From Amoebophrya sp. A120 (taxonomy: Eukaryota; Sar; Dinophyceae; Syndiniales; Amoebophryaceae), in the NCBI GenBank assembly GCA_905178155.1, contig CAJINV010000001.1, positions 7,410,612 to 7,474,611 of the forward strand: a stretch of DNA of 64,000 nucleotides, written 5' to 3'. Position 1 is the first letter of the stretch. The number at the start of each line of letters is the position of its first letter. The translations under genes were made by a program, and so were the position numbers. The notes beneath the pieces were generated by a model, which was not told the origin of the DNA, did not search any database, and was given only the letters and a program-made list of their open reading frames with translations. Positions 22,025-37,000 of this stretch are shown here, one piece after another.

Positions 22025-25000
22025 CTCGTCACCAACTCGTATGCAAAGAAAATCTCGATGGTGAGTGATGGAAAGCTCTTTCGTTCGATCAGGTGTGGAC
22101 TTTCTGCAACACTGTGGCGTAAAAAAATTGAAACATCATGCGAAGAACTCCGTGCGTAACCTTCGTACTTCCAACATGCAAAGTACCCGGAGAGAGATTC
22201 ATGCTGCTCCTTGACGAGCGTATGATTAGATGATTCAATGGTACGAACAAAGTCGTCGTGCCGGCAAGAAACGCTACTGCTTGTATCAAGATGCCACAAC
22301 TACTCCACCGCTGATGAAGAGCAGAGCATCCAGCACCCCAGCACAATTCCTTCTGCAAATACATAACTCTCGCATGGTCGTCTGAACCGAGGTTCCCTCG
22401 CGGAGATGAATCATTACTTGCGGCCTGTCGTGCAGCATGGGACGTGTCCGTAACTGCCAGCTCGGCCATGGCATCCACGATCGATTTGACGCGAACAGCA
22501 CTGCCTTTCGCTGACTCCTGCAAATCCGCGACCTGTCGTTCAGGCGAGATCCCCGGAGGAAGCACCGGCGGCGGGCTACTAAGCATACCGCCGTACCTAT
22601 GCCTAGCCCACGGGGGCAGCGATTCGATCGGCAACGGCGAAATTCGCGGAGGATGCGACGGAGGCGGGTTACTGGGCACGCCGACGACCGGATTCTGAGG
22701 CACCGTCGCTGGTTCGCCACTGATGTGCAAATGACCTTCCGGACCCACAGGACCAGTTTCTCCGACAAGTCCCGGCGGTGGGCCCACCAACGTTGCTACG
22801 CCCCCGGGAGGTGGCGGCGGAGGGCTGTGCGCTGGAGGTGGCGGACGCGCGTCGATGCGGTGCTGCAAAGTCGCAGGTTGTCCGTCGATTCGTCGCCCCG
22901 GATGAGCGTCGGGTAGCTCCGTCGTGGCGGAAGCTGCTGCGCCGGCCTCGCCCGCCGCGGAGGGACTTGATGCGTGTTCTCCCCGGGGACCACCAGGAGA
23001 AGCGGTTTTTGGCGCATTACCTTGCAGCTGAGCCTCGTCGGTCATTTCGTACCAAAGCGGAAGCACCAGGCGGTGTGGCTGCCACGAGGTCGGCGTGAAC
23101 GGACCGAATCGGTTGACCACCTCCGGATGGTTGTCGTAGTGGTCCAAGAAGGCATGCCACACGTTGTTGTTTTGCGCCGGTTCGTTGCGAGTGGGGACCT
23201 GCTCCTGCTTTTGGCCTGCGCCGGCTCGCGGCACGTGCAGGTCTTTCGTCCCCGCGAGGCCGAGCACGTCGCAAACCACGATCACCAAGTTCTTCGCGCG
23301 CGTAATGGCGACGTTCAACCGCGACTCGTTGTTCAAAAAGTCCCGCACCGACTTAAGACCCCAAGGACGCGTGCGCGACACCTCCACGATAATGACTTTC
23401 TTTTCGCGGCCCTGAAACGCATCCACCGAGGACACCTCCACCGCGTCCCCGAGCGACGAGCTGCCCCCCGAGCTGGCACTCGCAGACTGCTGCCGCTGGT
23501 CCAAGTCGTCGTCAAAGTCGACGGACACGCCGCCATGGCTCGCCAGGCGTTCGCGCGCGGCACGCACCACGGCGCGCAACCCGGGCCCGAGAAACTCCGC
23601 AATGGAGGAGTGCGTGCGGTGCAGTTTCATGGCAAGCGAGGAGGACACGGGATCAGAGCTTCTGCCCGGCGCTGCGGCAACGAATTGTTCCTCGCTGGGA
23701 AGATGGCGCACCTTCACACCCGTCAGGGCGAAGAAGTCAGCGACACCGTTATGCGCGGCAAACTTGGGTCCAAAGCGGTTCACATCCGGCAGGCGTATTT
23801 TCAGTTGCATCCTTCCGGCAGCGTCCGCCCACGCCGTCAGTACCAGTGCGGGCTCCAGCGGCCGGTCCGGCTGCAGTCGCGTGGGCAACTCGAAAGACGA
23901 CAGGCTGCCGTCCGGCGAGGCGGTCCACTGGACCCACGCATCTCCTGCTTGCATTAGAGCCTCCGGCTCGCTGACTCCGGACGATCCGCCCAGGCGGTCC
24001 GGATCAGAGCCCGGCCCCTGCCCCGGTCCCCGCAGAAAATACTTGCGCGCGAAGTAGATCATGAAGGAACGCTTCTGCTGCGCGAGGTGCTGATCCTTCG
24101 ACAACCCCGCACCCTTCGTGGCGTAGTAGTAGCTGCTTCGCGGTGCGGATGCTTCAGCCTGCGCAGGGTCCAGCTTACGCAGTGCCTGCTTGTTCCCGCC
24201 ACGCTTACGCGCCTTTTCGTACTCCACAGCTGCGGCCGCGTCCACCTGCATGGGGAGGCTCTGCTGTCGCGTGAGCAGACCGGCGGCCAGCTGGGCGTAA
24301 ACCAGCTGCAGCAGTTGCGACCAAAGCGGACCTTCCCCCGAAGTAGATGGGTCCGCCTGCGCCGCGGCCAACTCCATTTGTGCCTTGTCATGAGCCTGAA
24401 ACAGCCACTCACCGGCCGGCGACAAGGACAGCATTCGCGCGATCTGTGCCCAGCGCGCGGTTGCGCCGGCATCTTCTAAGTACGGTGTTGTGACGGGCGA
24501 TCGCAGAGCAAAATGCCGGCCGTCGGCATTCTCCTTCAGAAACAACGCAATCCAATCGTCGAAACTTCGGCACGATGGCTCAGGCGGAGCTCCCGCGTCC
24601 ACGTCCATCGGGGCGGTGTAGCTTCTTCCACCTCTTCCCTGGGGTGATGCCGGTCGCGGCTCTCGCGGCTCCCCCGAAGCAAGGTCAAAATGCTCCACAA
24701 ATCTGCGAAGCGCACTGAGGGTTCTGTCCTCCTGGTCCGCCGCATATGCATACCCGACGCGCCGCTCCTCGTCTTTTAAAGCGCGGTTCGCAGGCGAGAT
24801 ACCTGTTTCGTCGGGAGACTTCTTCAAGTGCGCGTAAATTTTCACTTCATATCTTTGCTTCGGCACCAGGCCCGAGACCTCGACCTCAGCCCGTGGCGAC
24901 GACTCCGTGGGAATGTAGTCGGACATCTTCTTGTTCCGCAGCAGCACATCCGGATCTTCTGAATCCCTTTCGCCTTTTCCCGCAAACTTGTTTTTTTCGT

Positions 25001-28000
25001 ACCACGCGCGCATAAGCGAGCGACTCACGTCCAGCGGAACTCTGAGCCAGGGGCGTTCAGCCGCAGCCCCGCTCGTTGCCTCAAGTCCCCCGTTCAGAAT
25101 GCTACGCGCGGCCTCGCTCCAAATCTTTCCGTCCACGCGAAGAGCCGTAACCTGCGCAACAATCGCCTTTGCAAGAGTTCGGGAAACGAAAACGCACCCG
25201 ACCACCGGCCCAAACCGGACGTGCCGCGAAAGAAGATCCTCCTCCTGGAGGGGATGATGGCTGCTAGACGCCGGCGTGTCTGGCTGCCACTTGTAGCCGA
25301 AATTGTTCGGGAACAGACCGTCCAACCCCCCCGCGGCCCTGAAAAGATCCCGCAGGTGCTCATTCGAAGGCACGTGAAGCAGCTGAAACCCCGTAGACTT
25401 CGTCAACGTCGTGAAACCTCGGAAAGCATGAGTGACCCACACCGACGAGGAGGTGCCACTTCCGTCGGGGTGCCAATCCTCCGCAACGACGAGGTGGCTC
25501 GGCACGTGTAACTGCACACGGTCGGGAAAGGCGGCGTGTGTGCGCCCCTCATCCGCCACAATACTCTCTTGCAACCGTTGTTCCAGACTCAAAAGCGGTA
25601 CACGGACCGGCTCCTGATCGCGCCTCTCATCCGGCGGCGGGTCCTGCCCCGGCGCGCGCTGATCGGCGAGACGCGGCAGAATCCAGAGGCACCTCCGCAG
25701 CTTCTCCTGCACGCCGGTGCCGTCGGGCGGCGCGTTCTGCTTGCCCTGCATATAATTCCAGCACTCCTGCATTTCCGCGCGCGCCTGTGCCCCCTTCCTC
25801 TCCGCAAAGTGCGGCGAATACGCCCCACGGTCGATAATATGTTTTGCCAGTCCCCACGCAGTCACGCGTAGGTCCCAGGACGCGGAAAACACTTTTTGGT
25901 AGAAATTTTCGGCGTCGCCGTACTTTGCTTTGATTTTTTGGTCGACCGGTAGCGCCACGGAAAACCAGCTCTGAGCCTTCCCGGCGTCCGCCGTCCAGTC
26001 TGAGTAGAAGAAGCGGTCCAGCCACGCGCGTACATCTGGAAGCCGCTCGGTGAGCAACAGGTTCAGATCGGGGCCCAGAGGCGACGACGCCAGCGTCGGG
26101 GCCGCGGGGGCCGCCGCTTGATGGCGGTCCGCTTTTTGTTGTGCTTCTTCAACATGTACTGCTGGGTCGTTCGCCGCGGTGGAAGTTGCAGGTAGGTGCA
26201 GAAGCCACGGCCGGTCCTCGATCAGAGGCCGCAGCATCAGGTGGTCCACGCCCTGCATGAGATGGCGAAACGCACTGCTCTTCTCCTGGACTGCCATTTG
26301 CGCGACTACGTGGTTGTGCTGCTGCATGTGCTGGCTGATCATGATATCCCACGCGCGCTCAAAAAACTCAACTCGCGCTTGTGCCTGGTCCTCCGCAGAC
26401 ATCTTGGACCAGACCGAAAAGGGCTTGGCCACCAAATAGGCCGGCACTCCGCGGTCATAGTGGCGTTGCACGACCTTTCGCCTAGCCGCGTTCGCCAGGG
26501 GCGACGCAGAAGTCGTTCCTTGCTTTTTCCTATCAAATGTAAAAGTGTCTGGGTCTGGAAGAATGCAACTTGTCATGCTAGATCTGAACCTTCGCTACCT
26601 GCCATACTCTAAAGGAGTTTTTTTCTGGCTTGAGGACCCCCTCCCACCCCCCCGATCTCGGATGTGCGTGAGCCCATAAAAGTCGTGAGACTTGGACATG
26701 CAAACTTGCGTGGGTGCTGCAGAGTCGCATGAAAAACAAAAAACTCTGAGCGGGCTGCACCACACATGCACGACCGAACGAGTAGGAAGTAATCGACAAG
26801 AGGCTGGAGCTAGAGGTGTGCGGCACCTCAGGTAACTTGCATTGGCGACAAGAAGATGAAATAATTTTGTTTTTTTGAATTGTCAGACATTTGCGTATTA
26901 CGGTACAAAACAGGTCAGCACTACCTCGATTGCGGTGCTTGCAAAGCGAAGCGGTAGCTGTAAGATGGATTTTTTGTTTGTCATCATGGAGCTCTAGTAT
27001 GTCCACATGAGTGTCGCCGGATCTTAGGGCCCATCTATGCACCCGCCTGGTGGAGCACGCTGTGTGCTAGGAACGGGGCCGGGCATAAAAAGCGGGGTGC
27101 GGCCCCTTGAATTACGTGGACTTTTTTCATGTATGCAGCCAAAAACGTCGTGTGTATTGCGCGGGGTGAGTGGATGGAGTCCTTGGGTGCGGCCCGCTGG
27201 AAACCACCACAACACCCACCTTGGCGCTGGTAAACAGAAACTGGGCGCTTCCGGGTGCGGCCCTTCAGCAGGTAAATATGGCGGCTGCCTTCAAGAGTAG
27301 TAAAATGTAGGAGCTAAAAGCCAAGAAGTATCTGTCAAAAACCCACCCAGCTCAGCCCGTTGGCAAGACGGAAAAAAAAACATCTGCCCCTGCAACCAAC
27401 AAATGCGGGATCCGCCACCTAGCGCTACAAAGATTCCAGAAGTAAGCAAGACGACACGAGAGAAATAAAAGGGTAGAGACCTAGATCTACGTGGGAACAC
27501 GTGGGAACGCGGGGGGAGCAGGGGGAGCGGGGACTTCCGCTACCGACAGCATCGGCAGCGAGGCCTAACGCCCCTCTGGGTGTGAGAAACGAGGGAGGCA
27601 CCTATAGACAGTCAAAAGACCATCCAGGATTGAGGAAGTGAGATTGGTACAATAAAATGTGACCAGGAGCGACTTGTTAGGAACACTCCAACAACCTCTA
27701 CCTACCACTGCCCTCGATTTCACTAAAGAGAAAGCCGAAGCTGACTCACCCCGAGTACGCTTCCCGAAGTCAGCTCATCCGCCCGTTTCCAAGAGCTGAC
27801 AACGAGGCAATGTCCTGAGGGGCCGTTGCGAACCTCCCCAATCCTGAACGTCATGTGGTTTCAGCTCTTAGAAACCGGCTGACGAACGAAAACGCACATC
27901 TCTGTACCCAGTGGCAAGTACAAGAGAGGCAGGGACATAGGGAGCACCGAACCGCACATCCAACTCGACCCTAGGTAACCCAGAGATCCTAGTCCCGGGA

Positions 28001-31000
28001 ATCTTGGGGACCACGCAACAGACGAGCGGCAAAACAAGGAAGGAAGCCACCACCAGCCAAGCAGCACGAGAGCGACAGCGAGGGGGTCTTGGCCGAAGCC
28101 GCTGACCCGGGAGCACCTCGCATGAAGCTCACACACCACAAGTCCCGGAGCAAGCTCCGATGGCGCCACCAACCCGTCTACTCACCCGAACGTGCAGGGG
28201 GCGACGACGCCGACCAAGCGAGAGCCTCACACAACGGGAATTTCCCGCAAGGCCTAATCGTCGACCTCGCTCACTGAGATGGAGGCGAGAACGGTCTCGG
28301 TAGGTAATCCAAAATGCGACCAGAACCAACCAACCGGACGCGGGAAGCGGCGACGACACACGCACTACGACGGGCCCAACAGACACCTACCAGACTGACC
28401 TCCTCTATTTGGGAGTCCGCGCCAACTCTATTTGGTGGCGGTCGGGTCAGGGCTCAATTTGGCTCATCTGACTCAGTCTGGGGCGCGCTGTAGAAGGCAA
28501 GGCGCACATGCTAGATCTGAATTGAATTGAATTGAATTGAAGTAGCGACGCCCCCTGACGTGCCTCGGTAGCCGATCGCTCTCTGAAGCATGTAAAAATC
28601 TGTGTTGCATGATTACCAAAAGTCGTCCAGTTTTGACCAAATCGGGAGCGAGTTTCTCATGCAGGATAGGCATGAGAGGGATCGCGCAGAATCTGTCATG
28701 CGAGGTCCTGCGTTCCAGACCTCACGGGTCATGGAAAAGCTGCATGACAAATCGCGCATTCTTCCAGACCCAGACATTTTTGCATTTGATATTTCCACGA
28801 CTTCGATCCAACCATTTCCGCACTGAGCTGGGCGCCTCTGCGCTGCGACGCTGTGTAGTCCTGCACCGTTTTGGAGAACTCTAGCGCAAACTGCCACTGA
28901 CGCCCGTCGTTCGTCTGTGTCAGTTGGTATATTTGCTCGACCAAAATGCGGACGAGAGAAAGCAGAAAGCCGGTGCCTATAGTCCGCAGGTACTGCGCGC
29001 TATACGCCAGCCTCCAGGCAACACGGCGCTCCTCCGACCCGTCAACGGTAGTGGGAAGCAGAATCGATTTCAGGGAACCCGGAACCCCCTCGGGCGCTCC
29101 GACCGAAAGCACCCGCGCGACGTCGTGTAATTCAGAAAAAGTTTTCAGAGTGGTCTGGGCCTGGGGGACACTCGTTTGTTCTGCGTGGTCTCCACCACCA
29201 ATCACCCCAACGGGGTACTTGGGGACGATACCGCCTCGGCGTCGTAGTTCTTCATTCCCCTCCTGCTTTTTTGGTTCATATACGTGAGTCTTCACTACTT
29301 CCAGGAGATCCTCGGTCAAAACAAGTCCCGAGTTTCTCTGTACCACCGTGGGGTTTGCGTGTGCTTTGGCCCTTTCGTGGATGCAGTGGACAACCTATCC
29401 TCTGGAAGAGCCTTTCCCCCCTAGTTGTACGCTCAAGATTATTTCGATGCAACTTTGCGACAACTTCCGTGGGGAAGAATTTGGATGTAAAATCTTCCAC
29501 CCCCTACTTTGAGGCGTGCAAAAACTACTTCCCAGCGTGAGTTGCGGGAGTCGTAGACAGCCTAGTAAAACGTGGCCAAGATACTTCGGAAAATCGGTCG
29601 CATCGCGTCACCATATGTTTTTTTCGTCGTCGCAAATGCAGCACGGCCGCAATGCGGCATACTTCATCCCAGAAGTCAAAGAATAGATTGAAGAATGAAG
29701 TAGACCTTTTACATGCCGAGAGCCGAATTTCCGGCCACTACTTACAAGAATCGTCACACTTGCCGGTGCGTCAAGCACGCTGGCATACCCGACAAGCAAG
29801 AACATATCTTGGTGCGCACTTGAAAATAAGAATAGACACTGACAAATTACTTTCGCTATCTAGGGATCGGACAGCGTTCTCACAGAGGATATGATTGCTA
29901 AAGCGTGAGATTCCAGCCACTCATCTGCCATTCTCTCTCCGTATGCCCCGATGTTCATAAGCAGCGGGTCGGTCAGCAGTGCGGGACTCGTCAAAATCAA
30001 CTCCTGCTTGTAGCGATCTGGACGGCTGTCTCGGAAGGCGCGGTCATGCTTATAATCATGCATCCCGATGTAATCAGAAATATCAAATGTAAAAATGTCT
30101 GGGTCTGGAAGAATCCGAACTTGTGATGCTGCATTTGGAACCCTGATGCTGCATTTGGATTCTAAAAAAATCTGTAATGCATGAGTAGCAAAGGGAATGC
30201 AATTTTTGCTACGCGGATAGGGCATTTGTCATGCGCAATAGGCATCAAGAACCCCTCGAAAAAGCTGTGAAGCTACGGCATGCATCACAGACATCATGGC
30301 TCATGCAAAACGTGCATGAATCTTCCAGACCCAGATATTTTTGCATTTGATAAGAAACGGCGTACACCTTTATTCCCATGTCCTTTATAATTCCGGCACT
30401 CCACCAGTACCGGGCAGATAGACTGTCTGGCCAGGCTGCACCCGTTTCCGGGATCTCAAGCCGAATGTCATGGGTGTCGTTGGGACCTCCTCCGGGGCGT
30501 TCCCAATGCCACCGCTCATTCCATCGCGGCGTGCGAATGGCAGTCACGTGCTTCTCGTTCACGAGCACGTACGCTCCCCGTAGCAAGCCGTGATGAGGGC
30601 TACTCCACATCACGGGTGAGTGCCCGTCCATCATGTACAGCATTGCGTCCACTCTGACCTTGTAATGAAGCACTTTGCTCCTGCACGTCCTCGCATGACC
30701 TTCCACGGGATGATCTCGAAAGGTGCCGCCACCCGCTCCTGAAAACCGGCGATCGCGCGGAGCACGTTCGCACGAAGCTGCGATGTGGTCAAACGAGTCT
30801 TCGGTGCTGCCCTTTCCTTCTACATCGCAAAACCCGTCATCTTCTGCTTCTGGCGCAGCGTCGACGCACTCGTAGTGTGCCCCCACCACGGTGCCTACAA
30901 AATCGCTATCGGATTCCTTAAAAACTGATAGTGCGTTCCGCAGCTTGAAGGACGGTACGACGCCGCTATTCCGTGAAAATTAACCATCCCCATCCTTTTT

Positions 31001-34000
31001 GTGATGCAAAACATGGAGTTGGGTCCGCTTTTGTCACGCATGAGTACTCGACTGCACCACATTAAAAACCTTCCCACCGTCGCCGCAAGCAGCTACGGAC
31101 GCAGGAGATCGAGGGCCAGAACCGCGAAAAACATTGCGAGTATATCTACTTCATCCCCGGACGCTTTTATATCATTTTGTCCATCCCCGGTCGGCTTTTC
31201 TCATGCAAGAAGTGGACCTGCTCCCCTGCAAGAAATAGCAACTTACGCCACGACATCACCCACTCCGAAGAGCAACAAAACGGTCGAAGAACAACCCCTG
31301 ATTCCGAATCGGCGTCGCTCATGCAAAACGTCGATGGGGATGGTTACTTAATTTCCAGGGCATAACCGTAGACAGGGTGTGACTCCCACTCCAACTGCGA
31401 GGCTGCCGGCACCCTCTGCCCCTGGGCGGCGTGCGCGCTGCTCCCTCGCGTCGCGTCTATTCAGATGAAAAATGCCCCAAGCCCAGAACTTGGCAGCATT
31501 TGCATTCCGCAAACCTTTCCAATGGAAACATTCCCCGTCCTCCATATATCAGCATCACAAGTTTTCGATGCTGAATAGCTCAAATCTGTGTTGCAAAGGA
31601 ACCCAACCGTAGCCGGATCTGTTATGCAAAAGATACCGTGCAAAGATAGATTCTGCATCAGAAAGGCAAAGGCTTTCATTTGAAAACTTTGCATGAGAAA
31701 CACTTGTAAGTTCCGGGGTGGGAGCATTTTTCATTGTAATAGCGTCGTGCTGGTCTTCCTCCACCGCCGCTTCCGTGCGCGCAGCGGGAGATGAGGACGA
31801 CGCGGCTGCTGGCGATCCTCCACTTCTACTTGCCCCACCATCGTGACTCATGGGATAGACTTCAGGCAGAGCAGCAGCAGCAGCCGCGGGCGTCGAAGGC
31901 CATTGGCGAAAGTTGATCCGCGCAGGGACGTGCACACGCACCAGCGTCCTGTGAAACTGCATGCCCGGTATGTACTCGACGTCCAGTGTCCACAAGAAAA
32001 AGCAGGCAGGGCATACTTTTGGATGCGAAAAATAACGAAGCGCGAGCCGATAGCGTGCTGCTTCGGATATGCGCTTTACAGATTACACTTTTCCTGTGTA
32101 CTTATGATTTCATATGTTGGCAGCTAAGTAGGCCCTGCCTGCTTTTTTCTGTGGGATATCAAGGCCGCCACGGAGCACCCAGTCCGGTAGGGAATCCAGA
32201 AAAACGTCCCCCAGATGGGCCGCCCACCCCCGCTCCGCACTATTGGGGTGCATGAGATCGGTTTCCAATGGAACTCGTAACACGGCGTCGAGATGCAGGG
32301 CAAGTAGCCGGCAACCCACTGTAATGCGCGGGTGATTATAAAAGGGCGAGGACTTGTCGACACGGCGTATGGTCCCGTCCATTGTCAGCAGCACTCCAAG
32401 ATTTCGCTGCACCTTCCCCTGTGCGACGAAGGCCACGCGTTCCAACCGAGGCCGCAGAATGGGGAGAGTTGTCTCGTAGTCTTTCAATTCAGCGCCTCGC
32501 AAAACTTCTGCGGGCTCACGATCCAGGTTTCCACGCTCCGAAGCATCATACCCGCATAGTCGTGCGTCGCCCTGGAATCCAGGATCTGTAGGTTTACGTT
32601 ATGACATATAAAAATAGTAAACAGATGATCGAAACAAGAGAAAAAGCTGCCTGCAGACACACGTGGTGCAGTGACGCTTGTATTGTTCTTGTTCGGGGAA
32701 ATTATAGTAAATTGATGTGAAGCAGTATGCTTGAAAAGAGATAACGATCATTGCCAAACGGTACTGTTCCTCAGACTCCGAAGGTCGTCTATCAGGTCCG
32801 AACCACCAGCGAATCGGGCCAGTAGGCGCTCGGGCACTGCCATCAGTGCCTCCACCACGTGATGATCATGCTCAAGCGCTCGGGTGGGATGCGTAGCGGC
32901 TACCTCGTCTCCGTCTTCGGGCTCTTTGTCTACTGCCTCTGAGGGGGCCCTGCCCTTGCTGCGCCTACTTGCTCTGCGTCCTGCTTTCTCCCAAGCAGCT
33001 GCTGTTACCGGTGCAGGGGCCGCCTCCGGAACCGTCGGTGCAACCGCGACGTCGTTCCGTCTCCCCTCCGCCTGCTGCACGCCAGGCAAAAGATCCAGTT
33101 TGTGGTTGTGGGCAGCGTGAAGCAGCCACTGGCCTTGTCAAGTTGAAAACAGCTACCAACGCAGCTTTCTTTTAAAAAAATTAGTTGAACTTGATGCTGC
33201 AAAGAACCCGATCAAAAAGCCTCTGGTCTATATCTATTCTCTCGCTGGCGCATAATGTATAGAAGTGCGCAGCCAATACAAGAATCAAAGTGCAAATGGA
33301 CGCCTCGTGAATTACTACCGTTTCAGCTCGCTCCCGAGCTGCAGTCTCTTTGGAAATGGAGCAAGAAGAAAACTACAGCTAAGCACCTGCGATATCGGAC
33401 TTCCTTTCCAGCCTATCCGTATGGCGGGGTTGGGAGTTTTCAACTGGATAGGCGAGCCAACTTCACATGCGCCACTTCCAGGTCGTCGCCTGAAAGCAAA
33501 CTCGCATGGATCCAAAACCGGTCCACCGGATCGGCGTGCGCTGTTGGCGACGAACCACCTGGCGGGGGCACCCAATTCAGAAATTCGGCGTCCACCTCGA
33601 GAAATGGCCCCGCCTTGTATAGCTGTCGCACATGGTAACGCAACGACATGGCCACCCCCAGGTGGCTCCCCTCTCGTCCCGGAGTCGTGTGCATCTGTTT
33701 TGCCGAGGTTTCCACCGCTCGCTCCACTTCCTCCTGTGGCACAGCACGAAGCACCCCCCCGAGCAACGGTAGGGAGGGACCCAGCGGCCCCCACTCAATA
33801 GTCACGGGGACAAGATTCGACTCGGCCGCCTCGCGAAAGCCGTGCTCGCCTTCGAATTCACCCAGGGTCAACGGCGCGAAGAACCCTGGAGCATCCAGAA
33901 CTGCCTCCGGACCAGCAGCAGCAGGCTCCTCGTCCCCATGCGGAACCGACCGGAATACCCCCAGAAAGAATCCGTCAGGCAAGATGGGGTCGGCACCTTC

Positions 34001-37000
34001 GTGGTCTGCATCATCGTGCAGCACCCGCGGGAACAGATTTGCGAGGCGTACCTCGCTTCGCCGCAAGTCCAAAAAGCTCCTTTCGGGATGCACATTCCCG
34101 TCGTACTGCTGTCGCAACTCGTGATCCAGATAGACAGAATTCGCCTTGTCCTCCGGCCACCAGAGCCGGCCTCCAATCCACTCGGACCCTGGACTAGACA
34201 CCGACGACGGAAAACTTAATTCCGGCCTCGGATACGGCCACTGCATGATCTTGTCGTGCACAATTTCGAAGAGTTGTCCTGGTTGAGGCCGAGAACTCGC
34301 TCGCACCTGGGCAGCTGGAAGGTGGTGCAGGCTTTGTTCCCTCACTGCGTTGAAGTACTCATACCAGGCCCTCGGCAAGTGCTGCCACTCTTCACGAGGC
34401 AGAAATAACTGTTCCACCGCGAGTTCGATGCCAGTGCGTTCGCCGAGGCCAGTTTGTTCACCGTACAGAGGCTCTCGTGGTCCCGTCCTGGACATAGTGG
34501 CTTCGATTTCAGACAACGCATCCGAGATCTCATTGTAGAGAAATACAAACTCACTAGCCTGATTTCCTTTAACAAGCAAAAGGGAGCACTTCGAGGTCAT
34601 CAGAAAACCGTCGCTCTCCGGTAAATTGGCCACCGCGAGGTTTGCGTGGCTCAAGTAGCTGCTAGCTTTGCGCACGATGTTCGAGAAGTTCGAGTTATGC
34701 CATGCGGTAAACTTCAACAACAGCCGGGCCTTGAGTTTGGACAGCGCCGGCTCCACTTGCTTGGGGTTCTTTCGCGCGCTGCGTCGTGCCGTGGCCAGGT
34801 GCTGGCGCTCTTGCGCCTGGCGCTCTTGCTCCTGATACTGTTCCTGTCGGAACAGAGAACTGTAGACGGGGCCGGAGACCATGGCGGAAAGCATTCCCGG
34901 CACTCCGTGTTGCCTGTGCACGCGCACGAGGTCGGCATAGTTGACCTCTCGATCCGGGTGGAAGTGGAGCTCCCTAGTATCCGAGAAATTCGCTTCGACC
35001 CGGGCCTTCAGCTCTGCGAGGATGCGCTGCCGCTCGGACTCGTTCGCGATTTTGTCACGCAGAGCCAAGAGGGTAGCACTAGTCTTGCCCTCATCGTCGT
35101 TGGCGAAGAGCTCAAACACCAAAAAGTGGACCCAGTGACGCAGCGACGCGAGCGCTTCCCGGGTTCGCTGCGTGAGTGCCAGAAACGAGTTCCGGACCCG
35201 CAGCCGCCCTTCGTCGTCGGCAAATGCGACACCCTGCTGCACGTGCTCCAGAAAAGCTGCCACACGGTCTTGCCACGGACGAAGCACAATCTTCTGGAGG
35301 CGGGGAAAAACCGGCGCCAGCAGTTCCTTGGCAGCGAGCATCATATTATTTCGCTGCGTTTGCTCTCGAGGAAAAAGTTCGTCGAAGGCATCGGTCCAAC
35401 GCTTCTGGTATTGGTTGTCATTTTTAGCGTCCCAGACCCAGTCATCGACACGCGTGAGCACCGTGAGTAGGTACACTTCACGCATCACGAGCCCAAAGAG
35501 CCCCTTCAATGCCACGTACCAGTTAACAGCAGTGTGGCTTTTGTCTTTCGTCTTCAACTGAATTGCGTGTCCGTAGGGGAAAAGTGTGTGATCCACCCAC
35601 TCCAGCTCTGCGTTGCGCGCCGCGAGCTCCGCTTTTCCGACAGCGCGAAGGGCACGGAACTGCTTTTCCAGCGCTTCGGTGCCCGGTTCGCGCGGCTGCA
35701 GCAGGGCCCGCTGCGCCAGCCCGTCCCTGCTATCCGCACCTTCATAGCATCTCGCGTGGCTGTATGTGTAATAAACACTCGCAGATCTGGTTGTACCATG
35801 GGACGATACCGTCTCTTGCTTATGGCGCTCCAACAAAGTGCTTCTGGAGGTCGGCTGCTCCGCAGACGGTCTCCACACGCTCCAATAGGCGGTTTGCTTT
35901 TTGCCACCATTCTTCTTTCTGTTGGGCGTTGTCCAACTTCGCCCGCATGACCAGGCCCACCGCACTGGAGAACCGGGGCGCAGCACCACCGGAAGCGTTT
36001 CCCACACCTCCCGCAGGTACTGCAGCATTTTCTCTCGGGAGAAGACGTTGATAAGGTGATCCTGGATGTTCTGCTGCTGCGCCAGTGAGTGCCCGGGCTG
36101 CTGCTTAAAGAGCGCACGCCACATGTCTTGGAAGAAGCGGACGTGAACCTGCGGCTCCGTTGCGGGCTCGCTTTCGGTGTGCGCGTAAATGTCCAACCGG
36201 ACCTGGCGGTGGTCGATGTCCACGACGGGGACAGGTTCCAGTGGCCGCCTGCCTATTTGATTTCGCACGAAGTTCAACCGCTCCGCGTGATTGGTCTCGG
36301 CCTCGGTGCGCCGCGAAGCCTCCAGGTCCTCCAGTAGTCGCTCCATGCGCCGCAGCTGCACCCCCAGAAAGCAGACCGCCAGCAAAAAGTCGCCCCGTTC
36401 CATCTGCTGCGTCTTCCGGAGCCAGTCGCGCCCCGCCGCGTGCAGCTCGTATAAGGAGGCCCGCACCACCAGGATCAGATTGTCAAGTGGGTGCGACGCG
36501 TGGTCCGACGTGTGTTGCACGTTCCCGGGTACCTGCCAGCGCATCTCCGTCGCACGGGCTGCCGCGCGACCCGCCGGTAGTTGCTGCAGCTCCTGGAGCG
36601 AGTTCACCGGGTCTTTGGTTTCAAGGAGCGCCTCGATATCGTTAGGAAGCAGGGCCAAGTTCTTCTCAGCTGCGCCGACGACATCTTTATATGCGTGCGG
36701 GTACCGCTCGGCATCGGTTAAGGCCATAACCGCACTGCCCAGCTCCGCCGACACGGAGTGAGTGAGGACGAGCGCGGCCGCACGCACGTAGGGAACGCAG
36801 GGGCCCTCGCGCAGAAACGCATACTCCTGCGAAAAAGGCTCGAGAGTTTTGCGCCCCCGCGGGTCGGTCGCTGCCGACTCTGCTGGCCTGACCGCACTAG
36901 TCGCCGCTGCCTCGGTTGTCAGGGTAGAGAGGAAGGTTAAGATCGGCTCCCGTCCCGCTGGCGCAGTCTGCAGCAGTGCCACCACGTGGCCCGTCCGCGC

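Noticed and set aside
22974-23957. Plus-strand frame of 327 codons
   Set aside because: Opposite strand of the exon with helicase motifs V and VI; shadow of that coding sequence.
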